The position numbers and the translations under genes are program-made. Under the pieces are notes generated by a model. The model made no database searches and had not been told where the DNA came from. It saw only the letters and a list, made by a program, of their open reading frames with translations. DNA of 64,000 nt from Eutreptiella sp. 'Long Island Sound 2002' (taxonomy: Eukaryota; Euglenozoa; Euglenophyceae; Eutreptiales; Eutreptiaceae): contig OZ038382.1 of assembly GCA_964036045.1 (NCBI GenBank), positions 38,704,090 through 38,768,089 of the forward strand, given 5' to 3'. Every line of letters begins with the position of its first letter. Position 1 is the first letter of the stretch. Shown piece by piece: positions 30,985 to 41,856 of this stretch.

Positions 30985-32289
30985 TTTCCGATCCATGTCG
31001 CAGGCAATGTGCTCGTGCTAAACGTGACACCCGGTCAGAAAACTGTCAATACACGAACCATGAGAAAGATTGTGAAGTCAACAGACACAAAAGCATGGGA
31101 AAAACAGGCGTTAATGAAGCTGGTGCGCGTTGTGCCGAGCAGCCCCAATAACTTAGAAAAGACGTTTGGGAAACTGGCGCCTGGTAAAGAAACCACAACA
31201 GGTTGCTGCACATGTCATCAGTTACACACGCCACACATGCATGGAACAGTGCGCACGAATGATGGTCATGTGGCACTGATGCCGGTGATGGTTCATGCCC
31301 CAGAGGGCAGGATTCTGCGTCCCAGAGATCCCCTGCCTGTCCCTGGCAAAACGGCATGGCGGTTGGCTGTGCGGGCTGTGACAAAATTTGCCAAGCAGGT
31401 GAATGGCACCGTTCCAGTGCTGGAAGTGTACATTCCGCGCACAGTGTTCCAAGAAACAGGGAAATTGCTCAGGCAGGTGCGGCGTGAGGCACGGCTCATT
31501 TCTGAACGGTTTTATGGTAGGGTGGTGGACAAGGGGAGTGGTGAACTGTGGGGATTCTCAGTTGGTGGCTGTGGGGGGCGGTGGAAGAGTTCCTGAGGAC
31601 AGAAGGCTAAATCCCAGTGCAGGCAGATGCAGACATAGTGAGACAGGAGGTTGCTGATCTTATTTCTGAAACTGGGTGGGGAGTGAATCGCAAAGGCCGC
31701 ATGTGCATTTTGTATATTATTGCCAAGGCAAAAGGTTTACTTACAAAAACGAACAATGCTCTGAAGGCCAATTGCGGCATACCCCGAACCCCTGATCCCG
31801 AAAAAGTTTTGGTTGGCAGCACGAGCCATGACATGGTTTCTGAATTACACTATTGATGAAATACCGAATTCGTTCCAGTGTTTACGGGTAAACGATGTGG
31901 CAACGTGGCTGAGGTCCATTGACACGCTGGGTCTAACACCCGTCACGGAACTCGACTGCAAAGAGCAGTGTAATAAAAGTAAACCCCGGTGGATAGAGCA
32001 GCACATGACAGAAGGGGCAGCGTATCTCACAGCGAAGCGTAGGTGGAGGATGGGTGAGGTAGTGTGGCATATACATGCGTCCTGGTGTATACATGCATCC
32101 TGCAGTGCCGTGGACCTTGCGGGTAAGGGAATGAGCAGAGAATTCAGGTATGTTACACACACAGATTTGAAGGAGTTGGTCAGTTTTGAGCTGCAAAAGA
32201 ATAGTCACTGTACTGCAGCCGGACGAACCTGGAAAAGGGTTAATTGCATCCTCATGGGAGGCGCCGAAACTGCAGAAGTGTTTAACTGA
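30984..32289 (+). pseudogene. Retroelement polyprotein with a divergent reverse transcriptase
   Basis: Three consecutive frames give one decayed protein. 30,984-31,596 includes TRTMRKIVKSTDTKAWEKQA and CCTCHQLHTPHMHG (possible zinc site). About 31,609-31,775 includes EVADLISETGWGVNRKGRMC. About 31,797-32,289 includes VTELDCKEQCNKSKP (RT motif A-like, Asp in LDCKEQ), AYLTAKRRWRMGEVVW and FRYVTHTDLKELVSFELQK, then CILMGG (motif B-like, degenerate). The same motif order recurs at 50,660-51,190, where motif B reads IPMGGSSSAQ. I infer an RT of an uncommon retroelement class. No YxDD is visible because the copy is truncated. Confidence 0.5.
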
Positions 32290-33652
32290 GAGGGCAGCTT
32301 GGCGGGGAGGTGATTAGGGTAGGGCCACAGGAGGCGATACTGCATATGTACTCACCTGTTTGGAACAATGATTTTTCGATACTGGAGGTGATGAGAGGGG
32401 CCTGCTGTGGACGGGCCGAGTGTGTGTGTGTGTGTGTGTGTGTCCCCGGTAACGGTTGGTATGAGTTCTACCATGCTGATTTGAGCCATTAGATTTGGTT
32501 GGTTGGGCTGTGACGTGGGAGCAGAGCAGGGAGTCCCGGTGCTGAACAACCAGTTCAGGTTAAGAGAAAGGGCCACACGGTGCATAAGAGGCTGCTCACC
32601 TATCTTCTGGCCATCTGCACTACCCCGATCCTTTGTGCGATAAGAGTAATGGCAGTGCTGTCATCGTGCAGCATGCCTCCATTCTCGCGCCATATACCAC
32701 CCCTTCTTGGGGGTCATGTGCGTGGCATATCCCAATGGGTGATATCGGATGTCTAACCCCTTGTACAATCATCATTTTTGGGAGACACAATCATCCCCCA
32801 ATCAAATTTTCTATTTTGATGTGCATAATGTGCACAATTTATGGCCAGTCGCTTGCTTGCTGTTGGTTGCCAAAGGCTTTTAGATACATACTGACATGCA
32901 TAGATGCTAATGTTGTGAGGCACACGATACAAACAAGCAGAATTATCAATGCACTGCAGCCATCCCTCATTTTTCTGACTGCCCCTACTGCTAAACAGGG
33001 ACACTGTAAAACTTCCCCTTTCGGTGCCACAGAGTGTTGAACTGCTGCACATGTTCCCCATCATCGACAGGGGTGGATGAACAGGCTTGGCTGCAGGCTG
33101 CTTTGCACGTTTGGGAGCAATTTGGGCACCATTGGTGCCACCAATTTTTGGGGGATCCACTTTCCTCCAAGATGTTCCGGGCAAAATGCAAGATGCTTCC
33201 GTATTGTTCACCATAGGCAGAGGGGCCTTGCACAACAGCCCGCCTAGGCTCCTTTGTAGAACGGACATCGCGCAACACTGCCTTGAGGGAGCATTTTCGG
33301 CGGTGTGAGGAGGGTCAAGAAAAAGGAGGTGTGCATGAATTCTGAGAACGATGTCTCATAGTTGTAGTCATGGGCAACCTGACACTGTGACAACCAGCGG
33401 GTGACGGTTCCGCCCCAGGAGGGGGGGGACAAGGGGCGGGGGTTACCCCCCCCCCCCCTCCCCGTGTCCAACGAATGCCGTGTCCAACAAACACTTCCGT
33501 TCGGACCGTATTTTTTTTGGGGACCTATTTAATTATGTAATTAAGTAGGTACTGGGCTTCAGAACTGAGGGTCCAGGCAAAGGAACTGGGGAAATGAGGG
33601 GCTGCTGTGATGTATCTTGCAGTTATGGTTGGCATGCGTTGGAGTGGGGGGT
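32290..33652. other. Intergenic with repeat copy and poly-C
   Basis: Holds a (GT)n run at 32,421-32,443, partial repeat copy 4 (32,697-32,830), a poly-C run at about 33,446-33,458 and gtgtccaa words at 33,464 and 33,480. A stretch of paired ttaattatgtaattaa lies near 33,530. No gene is supported. Confidence 0.5.
32697..32830 (+). repeat. Dispersed repeat family, copy 4 (partial)
   Basis: Lacks the CACCTCG head but keeps taccaccccttcttgggg, catatcccaatgggtgatat, gtctaaccccttgtac(a)aatcat and atcccccaatcaa in the same order as the full copies. Confidence 0.65.
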
Positions 33653-34084
33653 ATGAATGATATGAAAGGAGCCCATTTTGTTGCATTTGGTACTGAGCCA
33701 CGAAAGCACCTTAAGACTCACCGAACACGAGAGGCGAAAGTGATCGCCAACACCCAGATCAAAGTGGAGCAGCGTGAGCTTTTCGACAAACACTTACAAG
33801 AGTGGGTTGAGGACTTTGCCTCCTTCTTAGGCTTAACTGGCCAAGTGAAGGCCTTGGCACGCACTTTAATTGAGATGTGTTGCAAAAACAAGTTCATTCA
33901 CAACCAAGTCAAGCAGACTCTCAAGAGGTGCCGTACCTTTGGGGAGGTATTGCCGACCCTAGAGACTACGTTCCCCACCTGTGAGATTGACCTGAGCGTC
34001 GGTGAGTACATCCAGAAAATTTCACGATTGCCGGACCGCCCTACCCTCAACCGTGTGAATGAGCTCTTGGGCGAGCTCGACTGA
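33653..34084 (+). CDS. Gag-like protein of a retroelement
   Basis: A 143-residue ORF from ATG at 33,653 to TGA. The C-terminal half reads FGEVLPTLETTFPTCEIDLS, then VGEYIQKISRLPDRPTLNRV and NELLGELD, the pattern of the gag capsid region of LTR retrotransposons (paired helices, LE..FP..E.DL, LPD.PT). The N-terminal half is charged and helical (RELFDKHLQEWVEDFASFLG). No zinc knuckle, protease or RT follows within 1 kb, so it is a lone or domesticated gag fragment. Being intact, it might be a host gene, but that is inference. Confidence 0.55.
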   Translation: MNDMKGAHFVAFGTEPRKHLKTHRTREAKVIANTQIKVEQRELFDKHLQEWVEDFASFLGLTGQVKALARTLIEMCCKNKFIHNQVKQTLKRCRTFGEVLPTLETTFPTCEIDLSVGEYIQKISRLPDRPTLNRVNELLGELD

Positions 34085-34984
34085 AATTGTAGCTTTTGTG
34101 GAGCCTGCCCATCTGTCATGCATAGCGGCCCACATGGCTTGGCACTCACACGAGCCCGAGTCACTTCTCTCGCATGGCCAGAATCATTTGTGACTTATCC
34201 TAGAACCCTCTACCCATGTGATGGTCATTCCACAGGGCCTCCTTCACCATTTTCAGATAATTGAGCGAATAATGACATAAATTTGCGGTAGACACTTTGG
34301 GCCGATCCTAATAGCAGCTGGGGAGGTGTGGGGCAGACATGAAATGAAATACAACAACAATAAAGTGTCCCTGTGACATAGATTGTCCGCAAGAATGTTG
34401 TTTTCTTTTGTCCCATGCCCCTTAGAAGAGAGTATGTGGGAATGCAGTAGACAAAAACCGAGATTACAATTGTATAGAAAGTATTCCCCAAATTGCAGTG
34501 AGGTACCGTAGAAACCCGAAGAATTCTACAGCCAACTAATCCCTAGGGTAACGCGCATTGAATTTCAGGTCAAAGCAAAAAGAGAAAAAAACACCCACAA
34601 TTTAATCAATTGCAGCCCGATGATCGTAAGAGAGCGCAAAAATCTAGCTCATCGCACAGATTCAATTAATTCCACGGCATCTAATCGAGGACTCACAAGA
34701 ATCAAGGTCCACGTTGTCCAAGAGTGCTGTCTTCACGGTGTCTACCATGCAACATTTCTTTCCTGCCATTCCCCATGAATCAGCGGTGCAACCGTATGCT
34801 ACAAAAAAAATAAACAGTTGGCAATTGGGCACTTTTGTCGAGGCTTCATCATGACTGCCATTGAGGTAGCAACACAAGGAGGATCGGCATCAGCTCCCCC
34901 AAAAAGGCCACCCGGTCGTCCTCAAGGATCTTTGCACGTTTAGCTCTTCGTTCGTTCTGTAGTGAAGTCCTTGCCGACACCGCC
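34085..34984. other. AT-rich intergenic, no gene seen
   Basis: AT-rich DNA with A-runs near 34,578-34,590 and 34,801-34,810. It ends in the 5' region of the gene at 34,985 (cgccATGg context). Minus-strand ORFs here are short; the one at 34,849-35,067 overlaps that gene and is less convincing. Confidence 0.45.
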
Positions 34985-35442
34985 ATGGAAGCATCTATCT
35001 TCGCCGGGAGGATTACAAATGTGTACGGCAAACGATCGAAAGTTGAGAGGGATATGGCTTTGCACATGGATGAGCAAAAGGGTCGGATGGTGCAGTTGTC
35101 TGCTTTTTGGTCACTCTATGCCCTGCCACATTTGGGGGCCTCCGTGAGTCCAATATCCTCTATTTTCGTACAATGGCCACGAAAGCGCAGCAGGGTGTAC
35201 TAGACCAACGTGGTGCACCAGGTGCACACAGCTTTGTGCTTGCTTGCAGCTAGGCATAGTGAGCCCCACATTGGGTGAAGGGTGCTACGGTCACCCTTAC
35301 ACGAACCATTGGGGACAAGGTACCCGGCGAGATTGTAAAAGTGCACCGCAACGGCACTTTCAATGTTGTTTATGAAATTAGCAATGTGAGGTTTTGCAAG
35401 CGACGAACTCCGTATCGTCTGCTCTCTTCAACCGGTTGTTGA
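34985..35442 (+). CDS. Small two-exon protein with a Tudor-like segment
   Basis: Exon 1 runs from ATG at 34,985 (strong context cgccATGg) to 35,143. A consensus donor (GTGAGT) follows at 35,144. The acceptor proposed is AG at 35,279-35,280, and exon 2 is 35,281-35,442, ending at TGA. Both junctions are phase 0 and the intron is 137 bases. Exon 2 encodes TIGDKVPGEIVKVHRNGTFN followed by VVYE, the strand-turn-strand core of Tudor/chromo-like barrels (PGxIxxVxxxGTYxVxY), which often bind methylated lysine or arginine. Exon 1 encodes basic MEASIFAGRITNVYGKRSK. The product would be about 106 residues. An unspliced ORF instead gives 72 residues. A second acceptor at about 35,250 gives a different frame and is less attractive. 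Confidence 0.45.
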
Positions 35443-36192
35443 GCCACACAAGGTGGTGACCAGTTGAAAAGCAGCCTGCTGATTGTATCAAAGTGGCTTC
35501 CAATGCTCTTCTGCAACCAGTATTCCTATTATATTTTCGCTTAAAGGGAATGCCGTGCACGCGGTGCGCACACAGTGCAAACTTATGAATGTCGGCAACT
35601 ACTTGAACCCTAGTTTTGACCTTTCTTCTCTAGTCGGTTATTCCATACTAAAATTAGACCTCTTGTGCATTGAGGATGTGGAACGTTTGAATTGCCACAC
35701 CACTTTCAGCCATTTTAGCCCATTTATACCCGGTTCTGTTGCACGTTCTTTGTTATGGATGGATGGTGGATCATGATGATGGGGAATCACCGATTGTCAT
35801 GTACATTCACAATGCAAACAAATCAGCAGGTGGGTTGTTACACACTCCAACGTGGATTCCACCGTTCATGGTCATTGCCTTGCTATTGCTAGGAAACAAT
35901 GTCTTTGTGGATTCTCTTTATGAGCCAGCACTTGAACCCTCCATCTGCACTCTCAGATCATTGCGAATCAGTAGCATGGTTCATCAGTAACGGCCCACAT
36001 AGTGCTGCATATTGCTACAAGTTGGGCCCCAATGGGGTCAAGGCAGATTGCCTACCATCTTCCAACACGCTCACACAACAGCTTGGCGACGGCCACCAAT
36101 CACCAAGTACATGAAGACCCTTGTGACGCCTGTATAAATGCATGGGGGTTTCCTCCCTTCCTCCCTGGCTAGGTTTCCTTGTGTCAGCAATA
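35443..36192. other. Intergenic, no confident gene
   Basis: Contains one copy of the GC-rich phased motif at 35,553-35,581. Short ORFs have no recognisable features. Confidence 0.45.
35553..35581 (+). repeat. Phased GC-rich motif, copy
   Basis: Reads ccgtgcacgcggtgcgcaca then cagtgcaaa. It shares the GC(A/G)GTGCGC core, about 10-base period and GCAAA end with copies at 36,193, 47,809, 48,039, 50,549, 50,996 and 51,139. Confidence 0.55.
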
Positions 36193-36228
36193 CACGCAGT
36201 GCGCTCGCAGTGCGCACGCAGTGCACCA
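36193..36228 (+). repeat. Phased GC-rich motif, three-unit copy
   Basis: Three units cgcagtgcgc / cgcagtgcgc / cgcagtgcac separated by one base, giving 11-base spacing. It is followed by two diverged copies (about 55 bases each, 36,238-36,350) of an A-rich unit containing ccggctaagaa/ctggctgagaa and tacattttc. Confidence 0.7.
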
Positions 36229-36359
36229 ACTTGGCCAAAATGACCAAATATACCGGCTAAGAACAAAGAAAACCCGTTACATTTTCACCAAAATCGGCAA
36301 AATGTACTGGCTGAGAATAAAAAATGCCCAGCCCGTACATTTTCGCCCAAAATGCCCGT

Positions 36360-38126
36360 CATTTTGCGCTCGCGTCGCAACTCCACACGAGTCGATTTCG
36401 CTGGTGTAAACTGTCACATGACAAACTGTCACACGACCGTCTTCCTCATTGGTGCTTGTGTATGCAATGGACTGCAATCCCAGAGTCCAGCTGATTGGCA
36501 TCAGTGTACATGTGTAGTACTAGACTGCAATGTCAACCCCACAAGGCAGTTGAACTAACCATCCAGAATGCACCAGGATCGAACAGCAACCATGCAGCAG
36601 TTCCACACATGCCAAAACAATTGCAAAAAAACTTTATTCGGTTTCCTCTTGTACCGTTTTTTTTGAGTGTGCAAATGTGAAAAAATCGCAAAAAATATTT
36701 ATTGGCAAGGGTCCAAAATTCAAAAGTTCTACAGTACCAGAGGAAAAGGAGAGAACAAAAGGGGGCTTTCATATCATTTGGAAAAATCATCCAATCCTAA
36801 ATGTCTTTTTGCCTTAATCATTAGGAGGGTCATGTGAAACTTCTGTGTTTGTGCAAGGGAAGACAGGTGCAAGGTGCCAACTGTACATGGCTCATCATCA
36901 TCCTAGTCATGCCCATGCATGGATTTTATTGGACCTCAATGTGCAACCATGACCTTCGACGTGTCACGTTTCCTTTGATTCCCATGCCCACTACATGTAC
37001 CCCACCAGTGAGCGTGTGGTGGCTTGCATTACCGGGCCTTCCCCATAACCTGACTGGGTCTCTAGTATTGTCTACGTGTGTCCTAGCAGCCATTATATTG
37101 TGAAGAAATGCTCCGGTTCTTCCTACCGGATGAAACATTCGTCTCCATCTAACACCCATGGGTTTTCCTCCATGTCGACACCGATGGGTTTTCCTGCCTG
37201 TTTCGCGTGGGAGACTATGCAAACGGGGTATGGGTATGGGTATGGGTTGGGCCCTTGTGCCAGGAACCCGGGTTGGCCGCCGGGCTGTGATGTTCTTGGT
37301 TGCCTCTCTGGGTCTGCACTGCCTGAGGGGTAGAGCCACTGCCGCCTTGGGGCAAATTGCTGTACCAGGGGACCCGTCCAACCCCCATCCTTGGTGCCTC
37401 AGGAGGGGCCATTCAAGTGGTGTGCCCTTAGGGCCTACCAGGGCTATAGCATCACAACCAAGACATCCCTGGCTGGCCACCAGGCAACGGAAGCTCTGCA
37501 TGCCCCGGGACATTTCGGCCACATTATCAGGTTTACGACCCACACTCCCTTCCCACCCTCCCCCAACCTGCAAATTGACCTCGTGAGAGCTAGGGTGTGA
37601 GCTAGGGTGTGTGGGACAGGACGGCAGGTGCTGTGATGCCTCAGGGTGAGTCGGATGGGGGAGACTGTCCAAGTCTGCCGAACGTGGCCCTTACGTGGGG
37701 ATGAGTGTGCAGGAACTGGCCTCAAATGAGGATTGCAGTGTGCGAGTGCATTTGGGGGGGGGGGCATTTTGAGAGTTGGGTCAATCGAACAAGCGGAACG
37801 GTGAGGGGCGGCTGCGTTGCCCTGATTAGCTGACCTACATGTGAGTATCGGTACAAATACTTTGCTTGTGAATGATACGTTGGTCTGATCAAACACTCTG
37901 GTCCAACTGATGCAGGACAATGGGTATCTGAAAACCCAAATCAGGGCCTGAGAAACGGGGCAACAGCAACCTCAAAATAGGAGGACACCGCGTAAGTTTG
38001 CGCACGATGTCCACCATCTGACGCTTTCTGCGTGTCTATTTCTTTTCAAATTGTTGTGTATGAAACAAACGCAACTTTAATTGTACGTGTGTGACCCCCT
38101 TCTCGCCGAGACTCTCTGTGCAAACG
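36360..38126. other. Intergenic upstream of the CobW-like gene
   Basis: No supported gene. ORFs on both strands at 36,926-37,920 overlap in opposite directions; GC-rich composition keeps them open, and none has a motif. There is a short (gggtat)n run at 37,227-37,246 and a poly-G run near 37,754. The last 150 bases are AT-richer and should contain the promoter of the gene at 38,127. Confidence 0.45.
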
Positions 38127-40763
38127 ATGGCGGCCGGCTACAAAGTGCTTGTGGCCTTCCATGAGGTCGTGCCGCATGGGAGGCCATGCCTCATGGCCCC
38201 ATATGGCGCCACGGAGTTCGACGTCCAGTCGGAGTGGACCATCGAGCAGCTGGTCCGCAGCATCGAGGCGCGGCTCCGAGAAGAGTTCCGGATGCATGCG
38301 GACGTCGCGATGCTGCTCCACCACTCACGGAAGGTGGCCCTCCCGTTCCACGAACCAGTGACGGACAAATTAGTTGCGGGGGACAAAGTGTACATCGTCG
38401 GCGATGTCCGCCGCGCGGCGGCCGCGGGCCCCCGGGCGGTGGGCTCCGAGCAAAGCCACACGAAGGTCCCGGTCACGATCCTGACCGGCTTCCTTGGGGC
38501 GGGCAAGACCACTCTGCTGAACCACCTCCTGCGGGTCCAGCGGGACAAGCGGATCGCCGTCATCGAGAACGAGTTCGGGGACGTGCCCATCGACAACGAG
38601 CTGCTGGCGAGCCGGCTGAGCGCCGCGGAGCAGGTGGTCGTGATGGACAACGGCTGCATGTGCTGCACGGTGCGCGGGGACCTGCTGACGGCCTTCTCGG
38701 CGGTCATGCAGACGATGGTGGACACTGGCAATCCGCTGGACGCCGTGGTGGTCGAGACGACCGGCATGGCGGACCCCGTCCCCATCGTCCGGACGTTCCT
38801 ACAGACGCCCGCGATCGCCGGCAACTTCCGGATGGACGGCGTCGTGACCCTCGTGGACGCGAAGAACGTCCTCCGGCAGCTGGCGTCCTACGAGGGGACT
38901 GAGCCGCCGGCGGGCGTCGTGGATGAGGCGTTCCAGCAGATCGCCTACGCCGACAAAGTCATCGTCAGCAAACTGGACCTCGTGGCTGCCGGCGAGGCCG
39001 TGGCCGTCTGGCAGCGGGTCCGCGCTCTGAACGCGGAGGCCCCCGTTGTCGGCGTGGTCCGCGGGCGGGTCGACCCCCGGGAGCTGACCGGCCTCGGCGC
39101 GCGGGACGTGACCAAGATCGCCGCCAGTCTGGACACCGACGCTGACGCTGGGCACCGCCACGGCCACGACCATGGCCACGATGGGCACCGCGGCGAAGAC
39201 CACGGGCATGGGCAGGGGCATGGGCAGGGGCACAGCGGACACAGCGATCGGGGCACTGGTGACCACGAGTCGGGCCACGGCCACGGCCACGACGAACGCA
39301 ACAGCGAAGGCCACGGGCACGGGCACGGCCACGACGAACACAACAGCGAAGGCCACGGCCACGGCCACGGCCACGGCCACGGCCACGACGAACACAACAG
39401 CGAAGGCCACGGCCACGGCCACGGCCACGATGCGCACCACGAAGACCACGGGCACTACCACGGCGACGAGTACTGCACCGAAGACCACGGGCCCGGGAGC
39501 ACGGCCTCGCGGCACAGCGACCAGGTCGGGTCGTTCAGCATCGTGCGGCCCGGCGTCGAGGTGGACCCGCTCCGCTTCGACCGCTGGGTCCGGATCCTGG
39601 CGAACCTCGACCGCGAGAACCTCGACCGTGAGAACCTTGGCCGCCAGACGACCGGGGCCCTCTACCGCTGCAAGGCGGTGCTGGCGCAGGCGGGCAGCAC
39701 CCGCAAGCTCGTGTTCCATGCCGTGGCGGACGTGGTTGAGCAGGTCGAGTGGGAGGAGTGGGGGCCGGGGGAGGAGCGCGGCTGCAAGATCGTCTTCATT
39801 GGCAAGGCCCTGGACCGCCCGTTCTTTGAGGAGGGGTTCCTCAGCACCACGCAGGCCATCCGCCCGCAGTTTGCGGAGCCCACCGGCCCCGGCTCCGACG
39901 CGCTCACGCGCCTGTTCCGGGCGGCCCCCGACGCCTTCTACCGGATGTTGGTCTTCGCGTGGACCGCGGACGTGAGCAGACTCGGCCGTGCCTCGAAGAT
40001 CATGGCCCACGCCGTGTTCCACGACTCGGCGCTGCCCCGGCTGCAGCAGGCTGCAGAGGCCGCCCTCCGTGGGGTGACCTTGAAGGGGCTGCAGCTGCAG
40101 ACCGAGAAGGGGCATAGCGGCCCGGTGTGGCTGCACACCCTCGTGCCCATGCCCGTCGTCAACACCTACTGCAAGGCCGTGAGGGAGGCGCAGGTGCAGT
40201 TCCAAGTGAAGGAGATGGGCTTCACGAGCCGGGCGGAGGTCACCGCCGCGGCCGTGACGTGGCTCGAGCTGATCGACCTGGCGGACGCGGAGGCCCAGTA
40301 CCACGTGCTGGAGTTCACGTGGCGGGCGGAGGACATGCAGCAGTTCTTCCGGGTGGAGGGCATCCCCTGCCGGTCCGTCCTGCGCAAGGGGGCCCACTAC
40401 TGGTGGCAGGACCCGTACGGGGACTGGGTGCTGGACGAGTTCAAGTTCCGCCTGCACCTGAAGCCCTGCCCCTCCGACGCCGACCCCCCGCTCGAGCAGC
40501 ACCGGCTCGTCGTCTCGGCCCTGGGGGGGAAGGCCTGCGTCCTGAAGTACCACATGTCCATCCACTCCATCCACCCGGAGTACCAGCTGCACTTGGCGCT
40601 GGCAATGGACGAGAGCCGCTCCGGCACCGCCGAGTCCGACGCGCTCTTCCACAAGTGGCACCCGCTGATGGCGCAGCTGCGGGCGCTCCCCCGGCTGCGG
40701 CTGCTGGTCCGCATCAAGCCGGACGGCACGGGCCCCATGGAGCCCATGTGTGGGTGCTGCTAA
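38127..40763 (+). CDS. CobW/COG0523-type metal-handling GTPase with extra N- and C-terminal domains
   Basis: An 878-residue intronless ORF from ATG at 38,127 (MAAGYKV). Residues 1-93 look like a ubiquitin-like beta-grasp domain. Residues 116-335 are a G3E GTPase: Walker A GFLGAGKTT (121-129), ENEFGDVPIDNELL, the metal-binding CMCC (177-180), VETTGMADP and SKLD (281-284, the NKxD equivalent). A His/Gly/Asp-rich loop of about 110 residues (343-455; repeats of GHGHGHDEHNSE) should bind zinc, nickel or cobalt. The CobW C-terminal domain follows (GALYRCKAVL, IVFIGKALD). A further roughly 270 residues end in MCGCC and match nothing I know. COG0523 GTPases deliver metals, chiefly zinc, to client enzymes. 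The family is usually 300-450 residues, so this protein is about twice as long. There is no targeting peptide, so it is probably cytosolic. A 673-residue antisense ORF is a GC artefact. Confidence 0.9.
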   Translation: MAAGYKVLVAFHEVVPHGRPCLMAPYGATEFDVQSEWTIEQLVRSIEARLREEFRMHADVAMLLHHSRKVALPFHEPVTDKLVAGDKVYIVGDVRRAAAAGPRAVGSEQSHTKVPVTILTGFLGAGKTTLLNHLLRVQRDKRIAVIENEFGDVPIDNELLASRLSAAEQVVVMDNGCMCCTVRGDLLTAFSAVMQTMVDTGNPLDAVVVETTGMADPVPIVRTFLQTPAIAGNFRMDGVVTLVDAKNVLRQLASYEGTEPPAGVVDEAFQQIAYADKVIVSKLDLVAAGEAVAVWQRVRALNAEAPVVGVVRGRVDPRELTGLGARDVTKIAASLDTDADAGHRHGHDHGHDGHRGEDHGHGQGHGQGHSGHSDRGTGDHESGHGHGHDERNSEGHGHGHGHDEHNSEGHGHGHGHGHGHDEHNSEGHGHGHGHDAHHEDHGHYHGDEYCTEDHGPGSTASRHSDQVGSFSIVRPGVEVDPLRFDRWVRILANLDRENLDRENLGRQTTGALYRCKAVLAQAGSTRKLVFHAVADVVEQVEWEEWGPGEERGCKIVFIGKALDRPFFEEGFLSTTQAIRPQFAEPTGPGSDALTRLFRAAPDAFYRMLVFAWTADVSRLGRASKIMAHAVFHDSALPRLQQAAEAALRGVTLKGLQLQTEKGHSGPVWLHTLVPMPVVNTYCKAVREAQVQFQVKEMGFTSRAEVTAAAVTWLELIDLADAEAQYHVLEFTWRAEDMQQFFRVEGIPCRSVLRKGAHYWWQDPYGDWVLDEFKFRLHLKPCPSDADPPLEQHRLVVSALGGKACVLKYHMSIHSIHPEYQLHLALAMDESRSGTAESDALFHKWHPLMAQLRALPRLRLLVRIKPDGTGPMEPMCGCC

Positions 40764-40829
40764 CCCCCCCCGCCCTCTCTCCACGTGTCCGAGTGCCTCA
40801 CGTTGTGGGGCAGGCGACACCTGCTGGTG
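40764..40829. other. 3' flank of the CobW-like gene
   Basis: Short C-rich stretch after the stop; no clear polyadenylation signal seen. Confidence 0.4.
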
Positions 40830-41390
40830 GGTTGGGGCAGGCGGTGATGGTGGTGGTGTATGGCCATGGGCGCTGCACGCCCAGACGGTGGTCTGGCTAC
40901 GGCCAGCGAAAGACGGGTCGACGTAAGTGCGCCAGAAGCCCCCCCCGGTTGCTCGGAGCGAGGGAGCCAGGCGGTCCCCCCAGTGAGTCGTTGGTTGTGG
41001 AGGTGGGGGCTTGGAAGTGGTGGTGGTGCTGATGAGCAGCCCAGGGCACAGCGGGCCCTTGGAATGGGGCAGGCGGTGGGGTGACGTAAGTCCGGCTGAG
41101 ACACCTCCGGGGGCTCAGAGAAGAGCAATCAGGTGGTCCCCCCCAGTGACTGGTTGGGGACGGAAAGGGGGGGTAGACGGTGGTGATGGTGGTGGTGGTG
41201 AGTGACAAAGGGCGCCACAGGCCCTGCGAGTGGTCTGACGATGGTCAGACGTGACACGAGGTCAGACATGAGAGGGTGGACGTAAGTCCGGTTGCGAACC
41301 CTCCGATTGCACGGAGAGAGAACGCCTGGCAGTCCCCCCGTAGGGTTGTGGAGAGGGACAGTGAGGGGTGGGAGGAGGTGATGGTGTGTG
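40830..41390. repeat. Three diverged tandem units (about 165-195 bp)
   Basis: Each unit has a GTGGT-rich stretch, a gacgtaagtccgg-like box (about 40,918, 41,082 and 41,279), a gNaaccctcc/ctcggag segment and a (t/c)ggtccccccagtgac-like box. The repeated gacGTAAGT matches a 5' splice donor in all units, but no coding sequence precedes it. Confidence 0.6.
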
Positions 41391-41856
41391 AGGGTCATGT
41401 GCTGGAGTGAGCGGGCAGGAGTTTCACTGGCATGCGCCCCTGTGAGACATTCATGCAGACCCCTAATGTTGCACTATGGGGGTCAACTGAATAGGATGAT
41501 GTACACTACACTACAAATGTGGTCCTCTTGGGTGTTGGGGTACCCCCCCGCCCCCTTGTCCAAACAGCGCCTTTGTCCAAGCAACACTAGGCGTTGGTTC
41601 CGTCAATTTTTGCACTGGCGGTGCGTCAATTGGTTCTACTGTGTGCCACGTGTGCTTCCTGTAACCTTGGTTTTGAGATGCACGTTGTTCATCATTTGTG
41701 TCAAGGCAGCTCTGTTGGCCAAGAGGGCTTCCGCATGTGACAAGGTTGAGATAAGTCGTAACTGTAGTTCCGCAGGAACGAAAGTTCCGCGCAAAGGCAG
41801 GGCGTACGCGCGTGAGTGGGTGAGTGCCGGTGATTATTGTGTTCCCTACCTCAGTT

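Noticed and set aside
36926-37672. 248-residue minus-strand ORF
   Set aside because: It overlaps equally long plus ORFs, contains simple-repeat translation (PIPIPIP) and has no motif.
38799-40820. 673-residue antisense ORF opposite the CobW-like gene
   Set aside because: It is the GC-rich third-position shadow of a gene with clear catalytic motifs and has no motif of its own.
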